Assembly: GCF_009296315.1 (NCBI RefSeq)
Contig: NZ_WHLY01000002.1
Coordinates: forward strand, 496,001 to 560,000
Origin: Salmonirosea aquatica
Lineage (GTDB): Bacteria > Bacteroidota > Bacteroidia > Cytophagales > Spirosomataceae
Direction of reading: 5' to 3'
DNA length: 64,000 nucleotides
Below the pieces are notes generated by a model. That model worked only from the letters and a program-made list of their open reading frames with translations. It had not been told where the DNA came from and did not search any database. Shown here one piece after another: positions 8,804 to 16,702 of the stretch (positions are counted from its first letter, which is position 1; each line of letters opens with the position of its first letter). The translations under genes were made by a program, and so were the position numbers.

Positions 8804-9556
8804 CTAGCGGCGACCTGTGCTAACGACAGGCTCGGGCATGTCCACACCGCCAAAAATACGGCCACAATGCTCGCATACGATGAGTTTTTTGTGCTCCCGG
8901 ATATCAGCCTGACGCTGAGGGGGCACCACATTAAAACATCCTCCACAGGCACCACGTGATACGGTCACTACCGCCAACCCGTTCAGGGAGTTGTTCCTGA
9001 TTTTCTGATACGACTTCAAAAGCCGCTCCTCGATTTTGGCAGCTTGCTTATCCCGCTCTACCCGAAGGGCTTTTTCTTCTTCCTGATTTTCGCTTGTGAT
9101 AACGTCCAGTTCCTGCTTCTTGGTCTTCAGATCTTCCTTGCGCTCATTATAGACCGCCTGAGTATTAGCCAGATCATCCTCAATCAGGCGGATACGGGCT
9201 TTAGCTTCGCTTACCCGCTTATCGGCCAGCTGCATTTCTAATTCCTGTAGCTCGATTTCCTTGGTAATGGCATCGAACTCGCGGTTGTTACGTACGTTCA
9301 TCTGCTGATCCTTATAGCGTACAATCAGCTTTTCCGAATCTTTCTGCGCGTTTTTATGCGCATCGATCGTGGCATTCAGGTTTCCAATTTCGCTATCAAA
9401 CTTGGCGATCCGCGTTTCAAACCCGATGATTTCGTCCTCCAAATCACTTACTTCTTCGGGCAAATCACCTCTGATTTTAAGTATGTTATCAAGTTGCGAG
9501 TCAATTTCCTGCAATTTCAGGAGAGCTTCCAGTTTCTGAGCGATCGTGTTTTCCAT
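8804..9556 (-). CDS. Coiled-coil protein with C4 zinc ribbon (DUF164 type)
   Basis: The first 180 residues form a long heptad-rich coiled coil beginning MENTIAQKLEALLKLQEIDS. The C-terminal 50 residues hold a zinc ribbon with two CxxC knuckles, RGACGGCFNVV and LIVCEHCGRIF. This matches the widespread C4-type zinc-ribbon family (DUF164, zf-RING_7), proposed in some bacteria to act in RNA metabolism or as secretion chaperones. It precedes a nif3-like gene on the same strand (63 bases apart), an arrangement that is common in Bacteroidota. Precise role unknown. Confidence 0.85.
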   Translation of the reverse strand: MENTIAQKLEALLKLQEIDSQLDNILKIRGDLPEEVSDLEDEIIGFETRIAKFDSEIGNLNATIDAHKNAQKDSEKLIVRYKDQQMNVRNNREFDAITKEIELQELEMQLADKRVSEAKARIRLIEDDLANTQAVYNERKEDLKTKKQELDVITSENQEEEKALRVERDKQAAKIEERLLKSYQKIRNNSLNGLAVVTVSRGACGGCFNVVPPQRQADIREHKKLIVCEHCGRIFGGVDMPEPVVSTGRR

Positions 9557-9619
9557 GTATGGTTTTAATACAGTGATATTCTTTTATAATACTACAAGCT
9601 CGGGCACGAAACAGTTTCG

Positions 9620-10726
9620 TCAATAGAAGTACGAAACCGGATTTGTGTTCACTTCCGACAAATAAAGTGCAAAATTATCAAATTTTTTCGATATATGATT
9701 GAACAGGAGTTGTTTCGTAAATACTTCACTCTCGTAATGCCCAATATCGCAGATCATGATCTTGTTTTCTGCGTCGAAAAATTCGTGGTATTTGAAATCA
9801 GCCGTGATGAACGCATCGGCCTGGGCACCGAGAGCATTGGGCAACAGAAAACTGCCCGCACCTCCGCACACAGCCACCCGCTGGACCGTCGGCTTCCCGG
9901 TGGAGGTGTACTTAATTACATTCACGTTCATCTTTTCTTTAAGGTACCCCAGAAACTCTAACTTGGTCATGGGTTCCGGCAGTTCACCGATGGCTCCTGC
10001 TCCTACTTCCTGATGTTCGTTCTCGAGCAGGTGCAGGTAGTAGGCGACCTCTTCGTAGGGGTGTGCCTGGCGGAGCGCCCGCATGATTTTGGTTTCCAGA
10101 AAAGCCGGAAACAGCACTTCCACCCGCTGCTCAGCCACGCGTTCCAGTTTCCCGGACTCTCCCAAATAGGGATTTGTTCCGTCGCCTGGCTTGAAGGTAC
10201 CTTCCCCGGTCGATTGAAAACTGCACTCAGAATACTTCCCGATTTGGCCAGCTCCAGCGGCAAAAAGGGCATCGAGTACCGGCTGAGCTTCGGCCGATGG
10301 CACAAAATAGGTGAGCTTCATCAAAAGCTGCCGCTTGGGAGCCAGTACCCGAACCCGGCCAAGGCCCAGCCGTTCGGCGATCATGGCGTTCACACCGTGC
10401 GCCACATGGTCCAGATTGGTGTGGATTGCGTATAGTGCCACGTTAGCCCGGATGGCCTCCATTACGGTCCGTTCCACATAGTTTTTGCCGTTCAGCTTTT
10501 TCAGCCCACGGAATACAATCGGATGATGGGCCACCACCACGTTACAGCCCCGCCGTACGGCTTCGGCCACCACGTTTTCGGTACAGTCCAGCGCCAGAAG
10601 CACCCCGGTAATTTCAGTAGCAGGGTACCCTACGATGAGCCCTGCATTGTCGTACCCTTCCTGGTAGGCCTGAGGGGCAAGGGTGGACAAAAAATCGACT
10701 AATTGCTGAATTGAAGTTAAATTCAT
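9620..10726 (-). CDS. Nif3-like dinuclear metal centre protein
   Basis: The 368-residue protein is a full-length NIF3/YqfO homologue. N-terminal metal-binding motif VVVAHHPIVFRGLKKLNGK, then ALYAIHTNLDHVAHGVNAM, and the C-terminal ADAFITADFKYHEFFDAENK followed by CDIGHYESE, supply the histidine and acidic ligands of the two-metal site. Between residues about 130 and 240 lies the extra CutA-like domain of the longer YqfO type (KLTYFVPSAEAQPVLDALFA, HPYEEVAYYLHLLEN). Members are hexameric and often called GTP cyclohydrolase I type 2, but the true reaction is not established. It is upstream of the zinc-ribbon gene and probably co-transcribed. Confidence 0.9.
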   Translation of the reverse strand: MNLTSIQQLVDFLSTLAPQAYQEGYDNAGLIVGYPATEITGVLLALDCTENVVAEAVRRGCNVVVAHHPIVFRGLKKLNGKNYVERTVMEAIRANVALYAIHTNLDHVAHGVNAMIAERLGLGRVRVLAPKRQLLMKLTYFVPSAEAQPVLDALFAAGAGQIGKYSECSFQSTGEGTFKPGDGTNPYLGESGKLERVAEQRVEVLFPAFLETKIMRALRQAHPYEEVAYYLHLLENEHQEVGAGAIGELPEPMTKLEFLGYLKEKMNVNVIKYTSTGKPTVQRVAVCGGAGSFLLPNALGAQADAFITADFKYHEFFDAENKIMICDIGHYESEVFTKQLLFNHISKKFDNFALYLSEVNTNPVSYFY

Positions 10727-10973
10727 GGAAATATTTTCTAATATATGAACTGGGTGTTGGTAAAAATTCTCCGTTTCAAGGGCTAAGCATACTACCGGTT
10801 TCGTTGAAAAGAAAAAAGAATTTTTAGTAACTTTTTACGTTTAGTTCATTAGGCGTCAATTATTTGCTGGCATAGTTTTTTCTTGCAATTTACTCGTGGT
10901 TCAGAGGAAAATAGCTAATGTGATTTTTTCTTTATAGATTTGGGCTACACGTACACACTAAAAAAGTTTTCAT
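10727..10973. other. AT-rich intergenic region with divergent promoters
   Basis: No gene is visible. It separates the divergent nif3-like gene and the first of two small paralogues. A good Bacteroidota -7 box, TAGATTTG, lies at 10935-10942, 31 bases before the plus-strand ATG at 10974; a -33 TTTG at the right distance is not obvious. Confidence 0.5.
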
Positions 10974-11297
10974 ATGTATTCTTCACAAATTGTGAAAAAT
11001 CCTAGCAATAGGATTTCCCGCTGGATGGTTGCAGTCAACCCCGAATCTAACAAGCGTTCAGCTCTTATCCTCAAAGGCCGATTTCCGGCATACCTCTTTG
11101 AAGTTGTCCCCCCCTCAAATGACCCTGATTGTATTACCGTAATGTTTAATGAAGTGAAATATTACGTAAAAGTGCGTCAGGATTTTGATAAGGCGGGCAC
11201 TCCTCCCCAAAGCTACTTGATCGAAATGCTGACCTGGTATACCAAACACAAGTATAAGCCTTCGCTCAAAACCATTAACTCCCATTCGTCGAACTAA
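10974..11297 (+). CDS. Small protein of unknown function, paralogue A
   Basis: I do not recognise the family. The 107-residue protein aligns over nearly its whole length with the next gene: shared positions include RWM at residue 18-20, a SALILKGRFPAYLFE stretch, YYVKVRQDFDKAGTPP and EMLTWYTK. There is no signal peptide, membrane segment or cysteine. The pattern of alternating hydrophobic residues suggests a single alpha/beta domain. It has its own promoter-like TAGATTTG upstream. The conservation between the two copies, despite a 190-base spacer, suggests both are real genes. Confidence 0.65.
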   Translation: MYSSQIVKNPSNRISRWMVAVNPESNKRSALILKGRFPAYLFEVVPPSNDPDCITVMFNEVKYYVKVRQDFDKAGTPPQSYLIEMLTWYTKHKYKPSLKTINSHSSN

Positions 11298-11487
11298 CGA
11301 ATGGAATCGTTGCCAGCGGGCAGTTGTCAGGCCTGTTTTTGTTTCCCTCCCAATTCATTATCGGGGGTAGTATTTTTATTGGCTGGGCTACTGTAATACG
11401 TCCGCCCTAGCACTTTCGCAGTTTAATTGAGAATCAATTCAACTACGGATTTTTTATGACGTCCCTTTCCCCTCTATACTTTGCCTT

Positions 11488-11805
11488 GTGATGAAAGTAA
11501 CTATACTCAACAAGCCCAATTCCGGGCTTCCCCGCTGGATGAAGTTGGTAGATCCAGTAACAAAAAAGGATTCGGTACTAATTTTAAAAGGGCATTTCCC
11601 CCAATACATCTTCGAATTAAGCGCCGGACAGGTGGAATCCGACAGTATATTATATAGCTTCCGGAATTCGAAATTTTACATAACCGTCCGAAAAGACATC
11701 GATAACTTCGGGGCTCCGCCCGAGCGTTTTCTAGTCGAAATGTGTACCTGGTACAAGAATTCACGCATCCGCCCTACCCTGCAACGAATTTCTTCGGTTG
11801 CGTGA
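11488..11805 (+). CDS. Small protein of unknown function, paralogue B
   Basis: The 105-residue product is a diverged copy of the preceding gene: LPRWMKLVDPVTKKDSVLIL matches its ISRWMVAVNPESNKRSALIL, and FYITVRKDIDNFGAPPERFL and EMCTWYKNSRIRPTL match the second half. The shared core (RWM, LILKGxFPxYxFE, VRxDxDxxGxPP, EMxTWY) defines a small family that I cannot name. It is followed by a clear hairpin terminator, so it ends its transcription unit. Confidence 0.65.
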   Translation: MMKVTILNKPNSGLPRWMKLVDPVTKKDSVLILKGHFPQYIFELSAGQVESDSILYSFRNSKFYITVRKDIDNFGAPPERFLVEMCTWYKNSRIRPTLQRISSVA

Positions 11806-11830
11806 TTGGGGCCTCAGCCGAACAACAAAA

Positions 11831-11865
11831 GAACAGTCCACGGGCAATTATGCCGGGGACTGTTC
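11831..11865 (+). terminator. Intrinsic terminator
   Basis: Arms GAACAGTCC (11831-11839) and GGACTGTTC (11857-11865) are perfectly complementary and are followed by AATTTTTTTA. It closes the paralogue B transcript. Confidence 0.85.
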
Positions 11866-11991
11866 AATTTTTTTATATCGGTCTGTTAATTTACTTAATT
11901 AATGAAACAAGAGGTTATTTATAGTGAACTCTAGTACTTGGTTATTAAAGGATATCCAACACATTACCCCCATTTGATAGACTCTCACAAA

Positions 11992-12804
11992 CTACCCTGC
12001 GACTGTATCGCTGAAAAACTGCAGGGTTCTATTAATGTTCCGTTCCCAGTAATCCCACGTATGGCCACCCGGCAAAGCTTCAAAGGTATGCCTGATCCCA
12101 TGATAATTTAGGGCATCGTGCAATTGCTGATTGGCTTCAAAAAGTGAGTCATCTGTGCCACAGTCAAACCGAAAAAGGCCCAGCTTTTCTTTATTATTCA
12201 GGAGTACTTCCAACACCGATTCGGGGTGTAAGGCGCGGACTCCCAGCGTTTCAAAGGTTCCCGGTTCACAGAAGTCAGCAAGTTGCGAAAATTCCGTAAT
12301 GGAAGACAAGCCGGCAAAGGATTTGAAAACCTGAGGGTACTTCGCTCCTAACCTTAAGGCGCCATAGCCACCCATTGATAGGCCAGCAATAAAATAATCA
12401 GATGCCGTCGTCACACCCTGTATCAGTTCCCTCAGGGCCTGAGGTACCTCCTGTACAATCCAGGCTTCATAGTTGGCTTGCCGATGCTTTATGTAGCCAC
12501 TTCCGTCGCCATACAGGCCGTCCGAAGGCATGGCCAAAACCATAGGTTTGAGCTCGCCCGTTTCCATCATGCGTTGGGCGGTACGATGTACCCCGGCCTT
12601 CATGGTCCACGCCCAATGACTGCCATATACGCCGTGCAATAAAATCACTACGGGTAGGTCTGTAGGTACCTTCATGTCCGTCGGGACAAACACAGTAATA
12701 TCAGCCCGCCCACCCAGCGCCCTGGACTTTACGGTAATATGGCGCAGGCCGTCGGTTTCAAAGCGGGCATCAGATATTTCAGAAGTAAAAAAGGTATCGG
12801 ACAT
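11992..12804 (-). CDS. Alpha/beta-hydrolase esterase (esterase D / FGH type)
   Basis: The 270-residue protein belongs to the putative-esterase family (PF00756) that includes S-formylglutathione hydrolase. Motifs are the oxyanion-hole segment LLHGVYGSHWAW, the nucleophile elbow GLSMGGYGAL around residue 143, an Asp near GTDDSLF and the catalytic His in LPGGHTWDYWERNI. No signal peptide is present. It is the last gene of a minus-strand operon, 9 bases after the alcohol dehydrogenase stop-start interval, behind a PhyH-family dioxygenase. An alcohol dehydrogenase plus FGH-like esterase pair resembles formaldehyde detoxification; that reading is inference. Confidence 0.83.
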   Translation of the reverse strand: MSDTFFTSEISDARFETDGLRHITVKSRALGGRADITVFVPTDMKVPTDLPVVILLHGVYGSHWAWTMKAGVHRTAQRMMETGELKPMVLAMPSDGLYGDGSGYIKHRQANYEAWIVQEVPQALRELIQGVTTASDYFIAGLSMGGYGALRLGAKYPQVFKSFAGLSSITEFSQLADFCEPGTFETLGVRALHPESVLEVLLNNKEKLGLFRFDCGTDDSLFEANQQLHDALNYHGIRHTFEALPGGHTWDYWERNINRTLQFFSDTVAG

Positions 12805-12813
12805 CGGCAGCGA

Positions 12814-13920
12814 TTAAAAAACGATAACACCCTTGGCATTGCGACCCCGATGCATATCGTCGAAGGCTTCTCCCAACTGATCCAAAGCATAGGTGCGGGT
12901 GATCATTTCGTCGAGGAGCAGGTCGCCACTGGCATAAAGGGCCAGTAACTTGGGAAAATCAATTTCGGGACGGCATTTGCCGTAGAGCGGATTGATATAA
13001 ATCTTATCCCATTCGAACAGATTCATGTCGATGGTGATGGTTTGTTCGATGCCGCTGACCTGACAGGCCATCCCGGCATTGCGGATCATGGCCAGCGGGG
13101 CAGCACCTAAGGCAGGTACCGCTGTGCATTCAAAGGCGTAGTCGGCTCCCCGGCCGCTGGTCATGGACTTAACCATGGTGGCTGCCCGCAGCAAGCCTTC
13201 ATCCTCGCGGTCGGCCAGAATGATATCGGTAGCGCCAAAAAACTCCGCCATTTTGAGCCGTTCGGGGACAATATCTACCGCGATTACCCGCGCTGCGCCT
13301 GAAATCCTGGCCCCTTGGATCACATTCAGCCCTACCCCACCGGCCCCAAGAACTACGACCGACGAGCCCGCTTTGACCTTGGCCGCATTGACCACGGAGC
13401 CAAAGCCCGTCATCACGCCGCAACCCAGGATACTGGCCGAAGGAAAAGGAATTTCGACATTGATTTTTACTACCGCAGCCTCCCGTACCATACTATAAGT
13501 ACCTAGGGTACCCAGGCCGAAGGAGCGTTCGATGGGGGTACCCTGATGCCGGGTGGATTCGAGGCGGGCGTGCCCGCCGTTTAATTTATTACCGGAAGTG
13601 ACCGGCGAATTATTTTCACATAGATGTTGATTGCCCTCCTGGCACTGAAAGCAGGTGTAGCAGGGAGTGGCCCAATTGAGAATGACCGGATCACCCACGA
13701 CTACCCGGGTTACGGCTGGCCCCACCGCCGCCACCACACCGGCCCCTTCATGTCCCAGGATGATCCGCTTGCCCCACCCTAGAGAATCCCAGTCGGTATG
13801 GCACACGCCAGAGGCTTTTATTTCGACCAGCACTTCGTCACGATCCGGCTCGTCCACCGTGATTGTTTCGATCGTAAAACTTCCCTTACCGTCGGCAACC
13901 GCCGCCTTTGCTTCTCTCAT
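12814..13920 (-). CDS. Zinc-dependent alcohol dehydrogenase, class III-like
   Basis: The 368-residue medium-chain dehydrogenase shows the catalytic zinc ligands in SGVCHTDWDSLGWG and LGHEGAGVV, the structural-zinc loop PCYTCFQCQEGNQHLC with four cysteines, and the nucleotide-binding glycines in VVLGAGGVGLNVIQGA, followed by an acidic residue (VIAVDIVPERL) that favours NAD. Overall it resembles glutathione-dependent formaldehyde dehydrogenase and related class III enzymes. It is between a PhyH dioxygenase and an esterase in one operon controlled, probably, by the divergent AraC protein. Substrate is unproved. Confidence 0.88.
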   Translation of the reverse strand: MREAKAAVADGKGSFTIETITVDEPDRDEVLVEIKASGVCHTDWDSLGWGKRIILGHEGAGVVAAVGPAVTRVVVGDPVILNWATPCYTCFQCQEGNQHLCENNSPVTSGNKLNGGHARLESTRHQGTPIERSFGLGTLGTYSMVREAAVVKINVEIPFPSASILGCGVMTGFGSVVNAAKVKAGSSVVVLGAGGVGLNVIQGARISGAARVIAVDIVPERLKMAEFFGATDIILADREDEGLLRAATMVKSMTSGRGADYAFECTAVPALGAAPLAMIRNAGMACQVSGIEQTITIDMNLFEWDKIYINPLYGKCRPEIDFPKLLALYASGDLLLDEMITRTYALDQLGEAFDDMHRGRNAKGVIVF

Positions 13921-13998
13921 TGTATAAAAGGTACCTTTTGATTTTTACAAAAAAACGGAATCGATTTCATGTGAACGGAATTGGAAACAATATTCCCT

Positions 13999-14817
13999 TC
14001 ACAGGAGCAGGGGATTCAATTCCGAAGCCGCCCCACTGCCAACGGGAGCGTTCTGCAGCCAACGAGCGAGGTCGTTTTTCTGATGGGGATTCCGGGGTTC
14101 GATGATCTTTGCATCGGCGTCCATGTAGATAACCGTCATCACCTCACGGAGTGTGTCCGACAGGTTTCCGGGAGCAGCGTGCAGCGTCCAACCCGAGTGC
14201 CAGGTGGCGTCGCCCGCTTTCATGGTTTCAGCCCGGCTGATGGGGTACCCCCTTTCCTTGACCAGATCCGACAGAACGGATTCAGAAGTATCGGAGATAT
14301 CCAGATCGCCCAGGTACCCCAGATTCTGCGAACCGCTGGCAAAGGTCAGCATACCCATCTCGATATTGATATCCACCAGGGGCATCCACATGGTGATGGT
14401 GTTGTTGGTATTCAGAGGCCAGTAGTACTGATCCTGATGCCAGGGGGTGTAGCCGCCACCCGCTTCCTTGAACAGAGCCTGATCGTGGTAGAGCCGCACA
14501 TTTTTCACACCCATGAGGTCGGCGGCGATGCCCGCAAACCGCCTGGCCAATGTGAATTTGCGGACTGCCTCGTCAACTTCCCACAGGTTCATGATTTGCA
14601 GAAAAGCTTTTCCGTAGGTATCGCGTTCTTCCATTTTCCGCTTTTCGGTATTGTAGCGGTCGGCGGCATCGAGTATTACGGGACGGTAGGCTTCCATTTC
14701 GGCTTCGGAAACGATGTTCCGTAGCAGTACGTGGCCGTTGGATTGGTAAGAGGCTTTCTGGGATTCGCTGACCGGATAGCGGCTGTCCAGGGAAGGTAAT
14801 GGCCGGATGGTTTCCAT
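13999..14817 (-). CDS. Phytanoyl-CoA dioxygenase (PhyH) family oxygenase
   Basis: The 272-residue protein is a non-haem Fe(II)/2-oxoglutarate dioxygenase of the PhyH family. The iron-binding facial triad can be read as His and Asp in YTPWHQDQYYWPL and the distal His in ATWHSGWTLHAAPGN, with the 2-oxoglutarate Arg probably in DTLREVMTVIYMD. Start MET lies just 150 bases from the divergent AraC gene. As first gene of the PhyH-ADH-esterase operon it probably hydroxylates or demethylates a small molecule, with later oxidation of the product by the dehydrogenase. The substrate cannot be read from sequence. Confidence 0.87.
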   Translation of the reverse strand: METIRPLPSLDSRYPVSESQKASYQSNGHVLLRNIVSEAEMEAYRPVILDAADRYNTEKRKMEERDTYGKAFLQIMNLWEVDEAVRKFTLARRFAGIAADLMGVKNVRLYHDQALFKEAGGGYTPWHQDQYYWPLNTNNTITMWMPLVDINIEMGMLTFASGSQNLGYLGDLDISDTSESVLSDLVKERGYPISRAETMKAGDATWHSGWTLHAAPGNLSDTLREVMTVIYMDADAKIIEPRNPHQKNDLARWLQNAPVGSGAASELNPLLL

Positions 14818-14967
14818 AGTTAAGGGTTAGGTTGGAATTTTTTTAATTGGAAATATTCACAAAACTAGGAGAAAGCCGGGACGTAGAATTTCTTTAAATT
14901 AGCTGAATCTTTCATTATTTTACCAAATAAAAATCATAAAACACCTCATCCGTGCTAATTTTAGCCA

Positions 14968-15873
14968 ATGATCGCTCAGTTAGAGAAAATAATTCCCTCT
15001 ACCAACCAGTCTTTTTTCTTTAGGAAGTTTGAGGTACCCTACTTTGATGCCCCCTTCCACTACCATCCCGAGCTGGAACTCACCTACATTGAGCGGGGAA
15101 AAGGGAAGCGATATATCGGCGAACACGTGACGAATTTTGAAAGCGGCGATCTGGTGTTGTTAGGTCCGCAGGTACCTCATTGCTGGCTGTGCGACTCCCA
15201 GGACCCGGAGGATCCGCAGACCAGTATTTCGTACGTCGTTCAGTTTTCCCGGAATTTTCTCACACCCGACGGTTTCTCGCCGATTCCCGAATTCGAACAC
15301 CTCACCCCGGTTTTTCAAAAAGCCGCCCGTGGGGTACTTATCCTTCACAAAAGCAGGACTGCCATAGCACAAATCCTGCGTAGCCTGCCCGCCCTTAACT
15401 TCCTGGAACGCCTGACGGCCCTTCTGCGGATTTTTACAATTTTGGCAGAAAGTCCCGAAGATTTGCACGTGCTGGAAAACCGCCAGACCTATGATGCGCT
15501 TTCCAATGAGAACCGCGAAAAGCTTCAAAAGATCTACCGGCATGTCATTGCTCACTATCCCCATAAAATCACCCTGGCCGAGGTAGCAGCGCTGGTCAAT
15601 TTATCCCCCAATGCTTTTTGTCGATTTTTCAAACAACTGACCGGCAAGACTCTGACCGATGTTATCAACGGCTATCGCGTCGATCATGCGCTCCATTTAT
15701 TGAAAACCAGCGATTTGAATATTTCCGAAATCGCCTACGACAGCGGGTTCCAGACGGTACCCTATTTTAACACGGTCTTCAAAAAAGCAATGCAGTGCAG
15801 TCCCACGGAGTACCGCGGTCAAGTGGCAAAAGCAAAACGCGACCCGTCGGCTAATCATGAGATCAAATCCTGA
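14968..15873 (+). CDS. AraC-family transcriptional regulator
   Basis: The 301-residue protein has an N-terminal cupin-like sensor (residues 15-100, with PFHYHPELELTYIERGKGKR and ESGDLVLLGPQVPHCW) and a C-terminal double helix-turn-helix: ITLAEVAALVNLSPNAFCRF and LNISEIAYDSGFQTVPYFN followed by the typical KAMQCSPTEYRG. It is divergent from the PhyH operon with a 150-base shared upstream region, so it is the likely local activator responding to a small-molecule ligand. Length is normal. Confidence 0.9.
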   Translation: MIAQLEKIIPSTNQSFFFRKFEVPYFDAPFHYHPELELTYIERGKGKRYIGEHVTNFESGDLVLLGPQVPHCWLCDSQDPEDPQTSISYVVQFSRNFLTPDGFSPIPEFEHLTPVFQKAARGVLILHKSRTAIAQILRSLPALNFLERLTALLRIFTILAESPEDLHVLENRQTYDALSNENREKLQKIYRHVIAHYPHKITLAEVAALVNLSPNAFCRFFKQLTGKTLTDVINGYRVDHALHLLKTSDLNISEIAYDSGFQTVPYFNTVFKKAMQCSPTEYRGQVAKAKRDPSANHEIKS

Positions 15874-15933
15874 TTTGAAGTCAACGGCGTATATCCTCCT
15901 AATTATTGGATGGACACGCATTCTGATCGGCGC

Positions 15934-15964
15934 TTTTGTTAGCGATTGGTTTTCAGTAAATTTG
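15934..15964 (+). promoter_or_regulatory. Bacteroidota-type promoter of the toxin-antitoxin operon
   Basis: TTTTG at 15934-15938 (-33) and TAAATTTG at 15957-15964 (-7, a perfect TAnnTTTG) are 18 bases apart. Transcription would begin near 15970, so the antitoxin must start at the ATG at 15994, not at the open frame further upstream. Confidence 0.7.
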
Positions 15965-15993
15965 TTTCGCTCATACATATAAAACGTTCAAAT

Positions 15994-16302
15994 ATGTTGA
16001 CTATAAGCATTAATATAGAAGACGAACACCTGGCGCAACGATTGAAGGAAAAAGCCGAGGCGAATGGCAAGTCTGTTGATCAGCTAGTCGAGGAATCTTT
16101 GGTTGAACTTTTTGGAGAAGCCGATCGATGGGAAATTGAGATCCCACGTCTCAATGTATTGGATCACGCTCGCGTCATCAATAACACCCTGACGGCCGAG
16201 GAGGAGGAGGCTCTGGCGCAAAATCCTGATGTGAAACCTTTTTCACATATTGATGATCCGGCAAAATACATTCATGATCTTCGACGCAAACCGCGTTACT
16301 AG
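15994..16302 (+). CDS. Antitoxin of a VapBC-type pair
   Basis: The 102-residue protein starts with an alternating beta segment followed by two helices (LTISINIEDEHLAQRLKEKA, NGKSVDQLVEESLVELFG), the layout of ribbon-helix-helix antitoxins. The C-terminal half (ALAQNPDVKPFSHIDDPAKY) is probably the toxin-neutralising tail. Its stop is 2 bases before the PIN-domain toxin start, a standard tight antitoxin-toxin spacing. The longer frame from 15946 is rejected because a promoter lies inside it. It probably represses its own promoter with the toxin. Confidence 0.72.
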   Translation: MLTISINIEDEHLAQRLKEKAEANGKSVDQLVEESLVELFGEADRWEIEIPRLNVLDHARVINNTLTAEEEEALAQNPDVKPFSHIDDPAKYIHDLRRKPRY

Positions 16303-16304
16303 CA

Positions 16305-16685
16305 ATGCTTCTGATTGACTCTAATATCATTATCGATCATTTGCGAGGAAGAACGCAGGTAACTAATTTTATCCAAACAATGGGTAAAGTTAATCTTGCT
16401 ATTTCGGTTATTGTTGAAATGGAACTCTACAATGGGGTTCTTAACACGGCTGAATTGGGGAAAATAAAACGAGATTTGTCGGGCTACCTCAGTATTCCAC
16501 TTGACAAAAACATCGGTGATTTGGCCCTTGCCCTCAGCGAAAAGTTCGCCCTATCCCATCATATGAGTGTGGCCGATACCCTGATTGCCGCCACCGCTCT
16601 GGTTTACGACCTTGAACTCCGCACGTATAATCTGAAAGACTTTCGGTTCATTCCTCATCTCAAAGTCTCAAATTCACTTGCCTAA
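16305..16685 (+). CDS. vapC: PIN-domain ribonuclease toxin, VapC type
   Basis: The 126-residue PIN domain keeps the acidic residues of the active site: Asp in LLIDSNIIIDHLRG, Glu in VIVEMELYNGV, Asp in MSVADTLIAATAL and the terminal YNLKDFRFIP motif. VapC toxins are Mg-dependent ribonucleases cutting tRNA or rRNA loops. It sits directly behind its antitoxin. The pair ends 17 bases before the first sulfatase gene. Confidence 0.85.
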   Translation: MLLIDSNIIIDHLRGRTQVTNFIQTMGKVNLAISVIVEMELYNGVLNTAELGKIKRDLSGYLSIPLDKNIGDLALALSEKFALSHHMSVADTLIAATALVYDLELRTYNLKDFRFIPHLKVSNSLA

Positions 16686-16702
16686 TCTGCATTTCCGATT
16701 GA

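Noticed and set aside
16305-16685. Possible restriction or CRISPR-associated nuclease
   Set aside because: The PIN-domain residues and the adjacent antitoxin fit a VapC-type toxin better.
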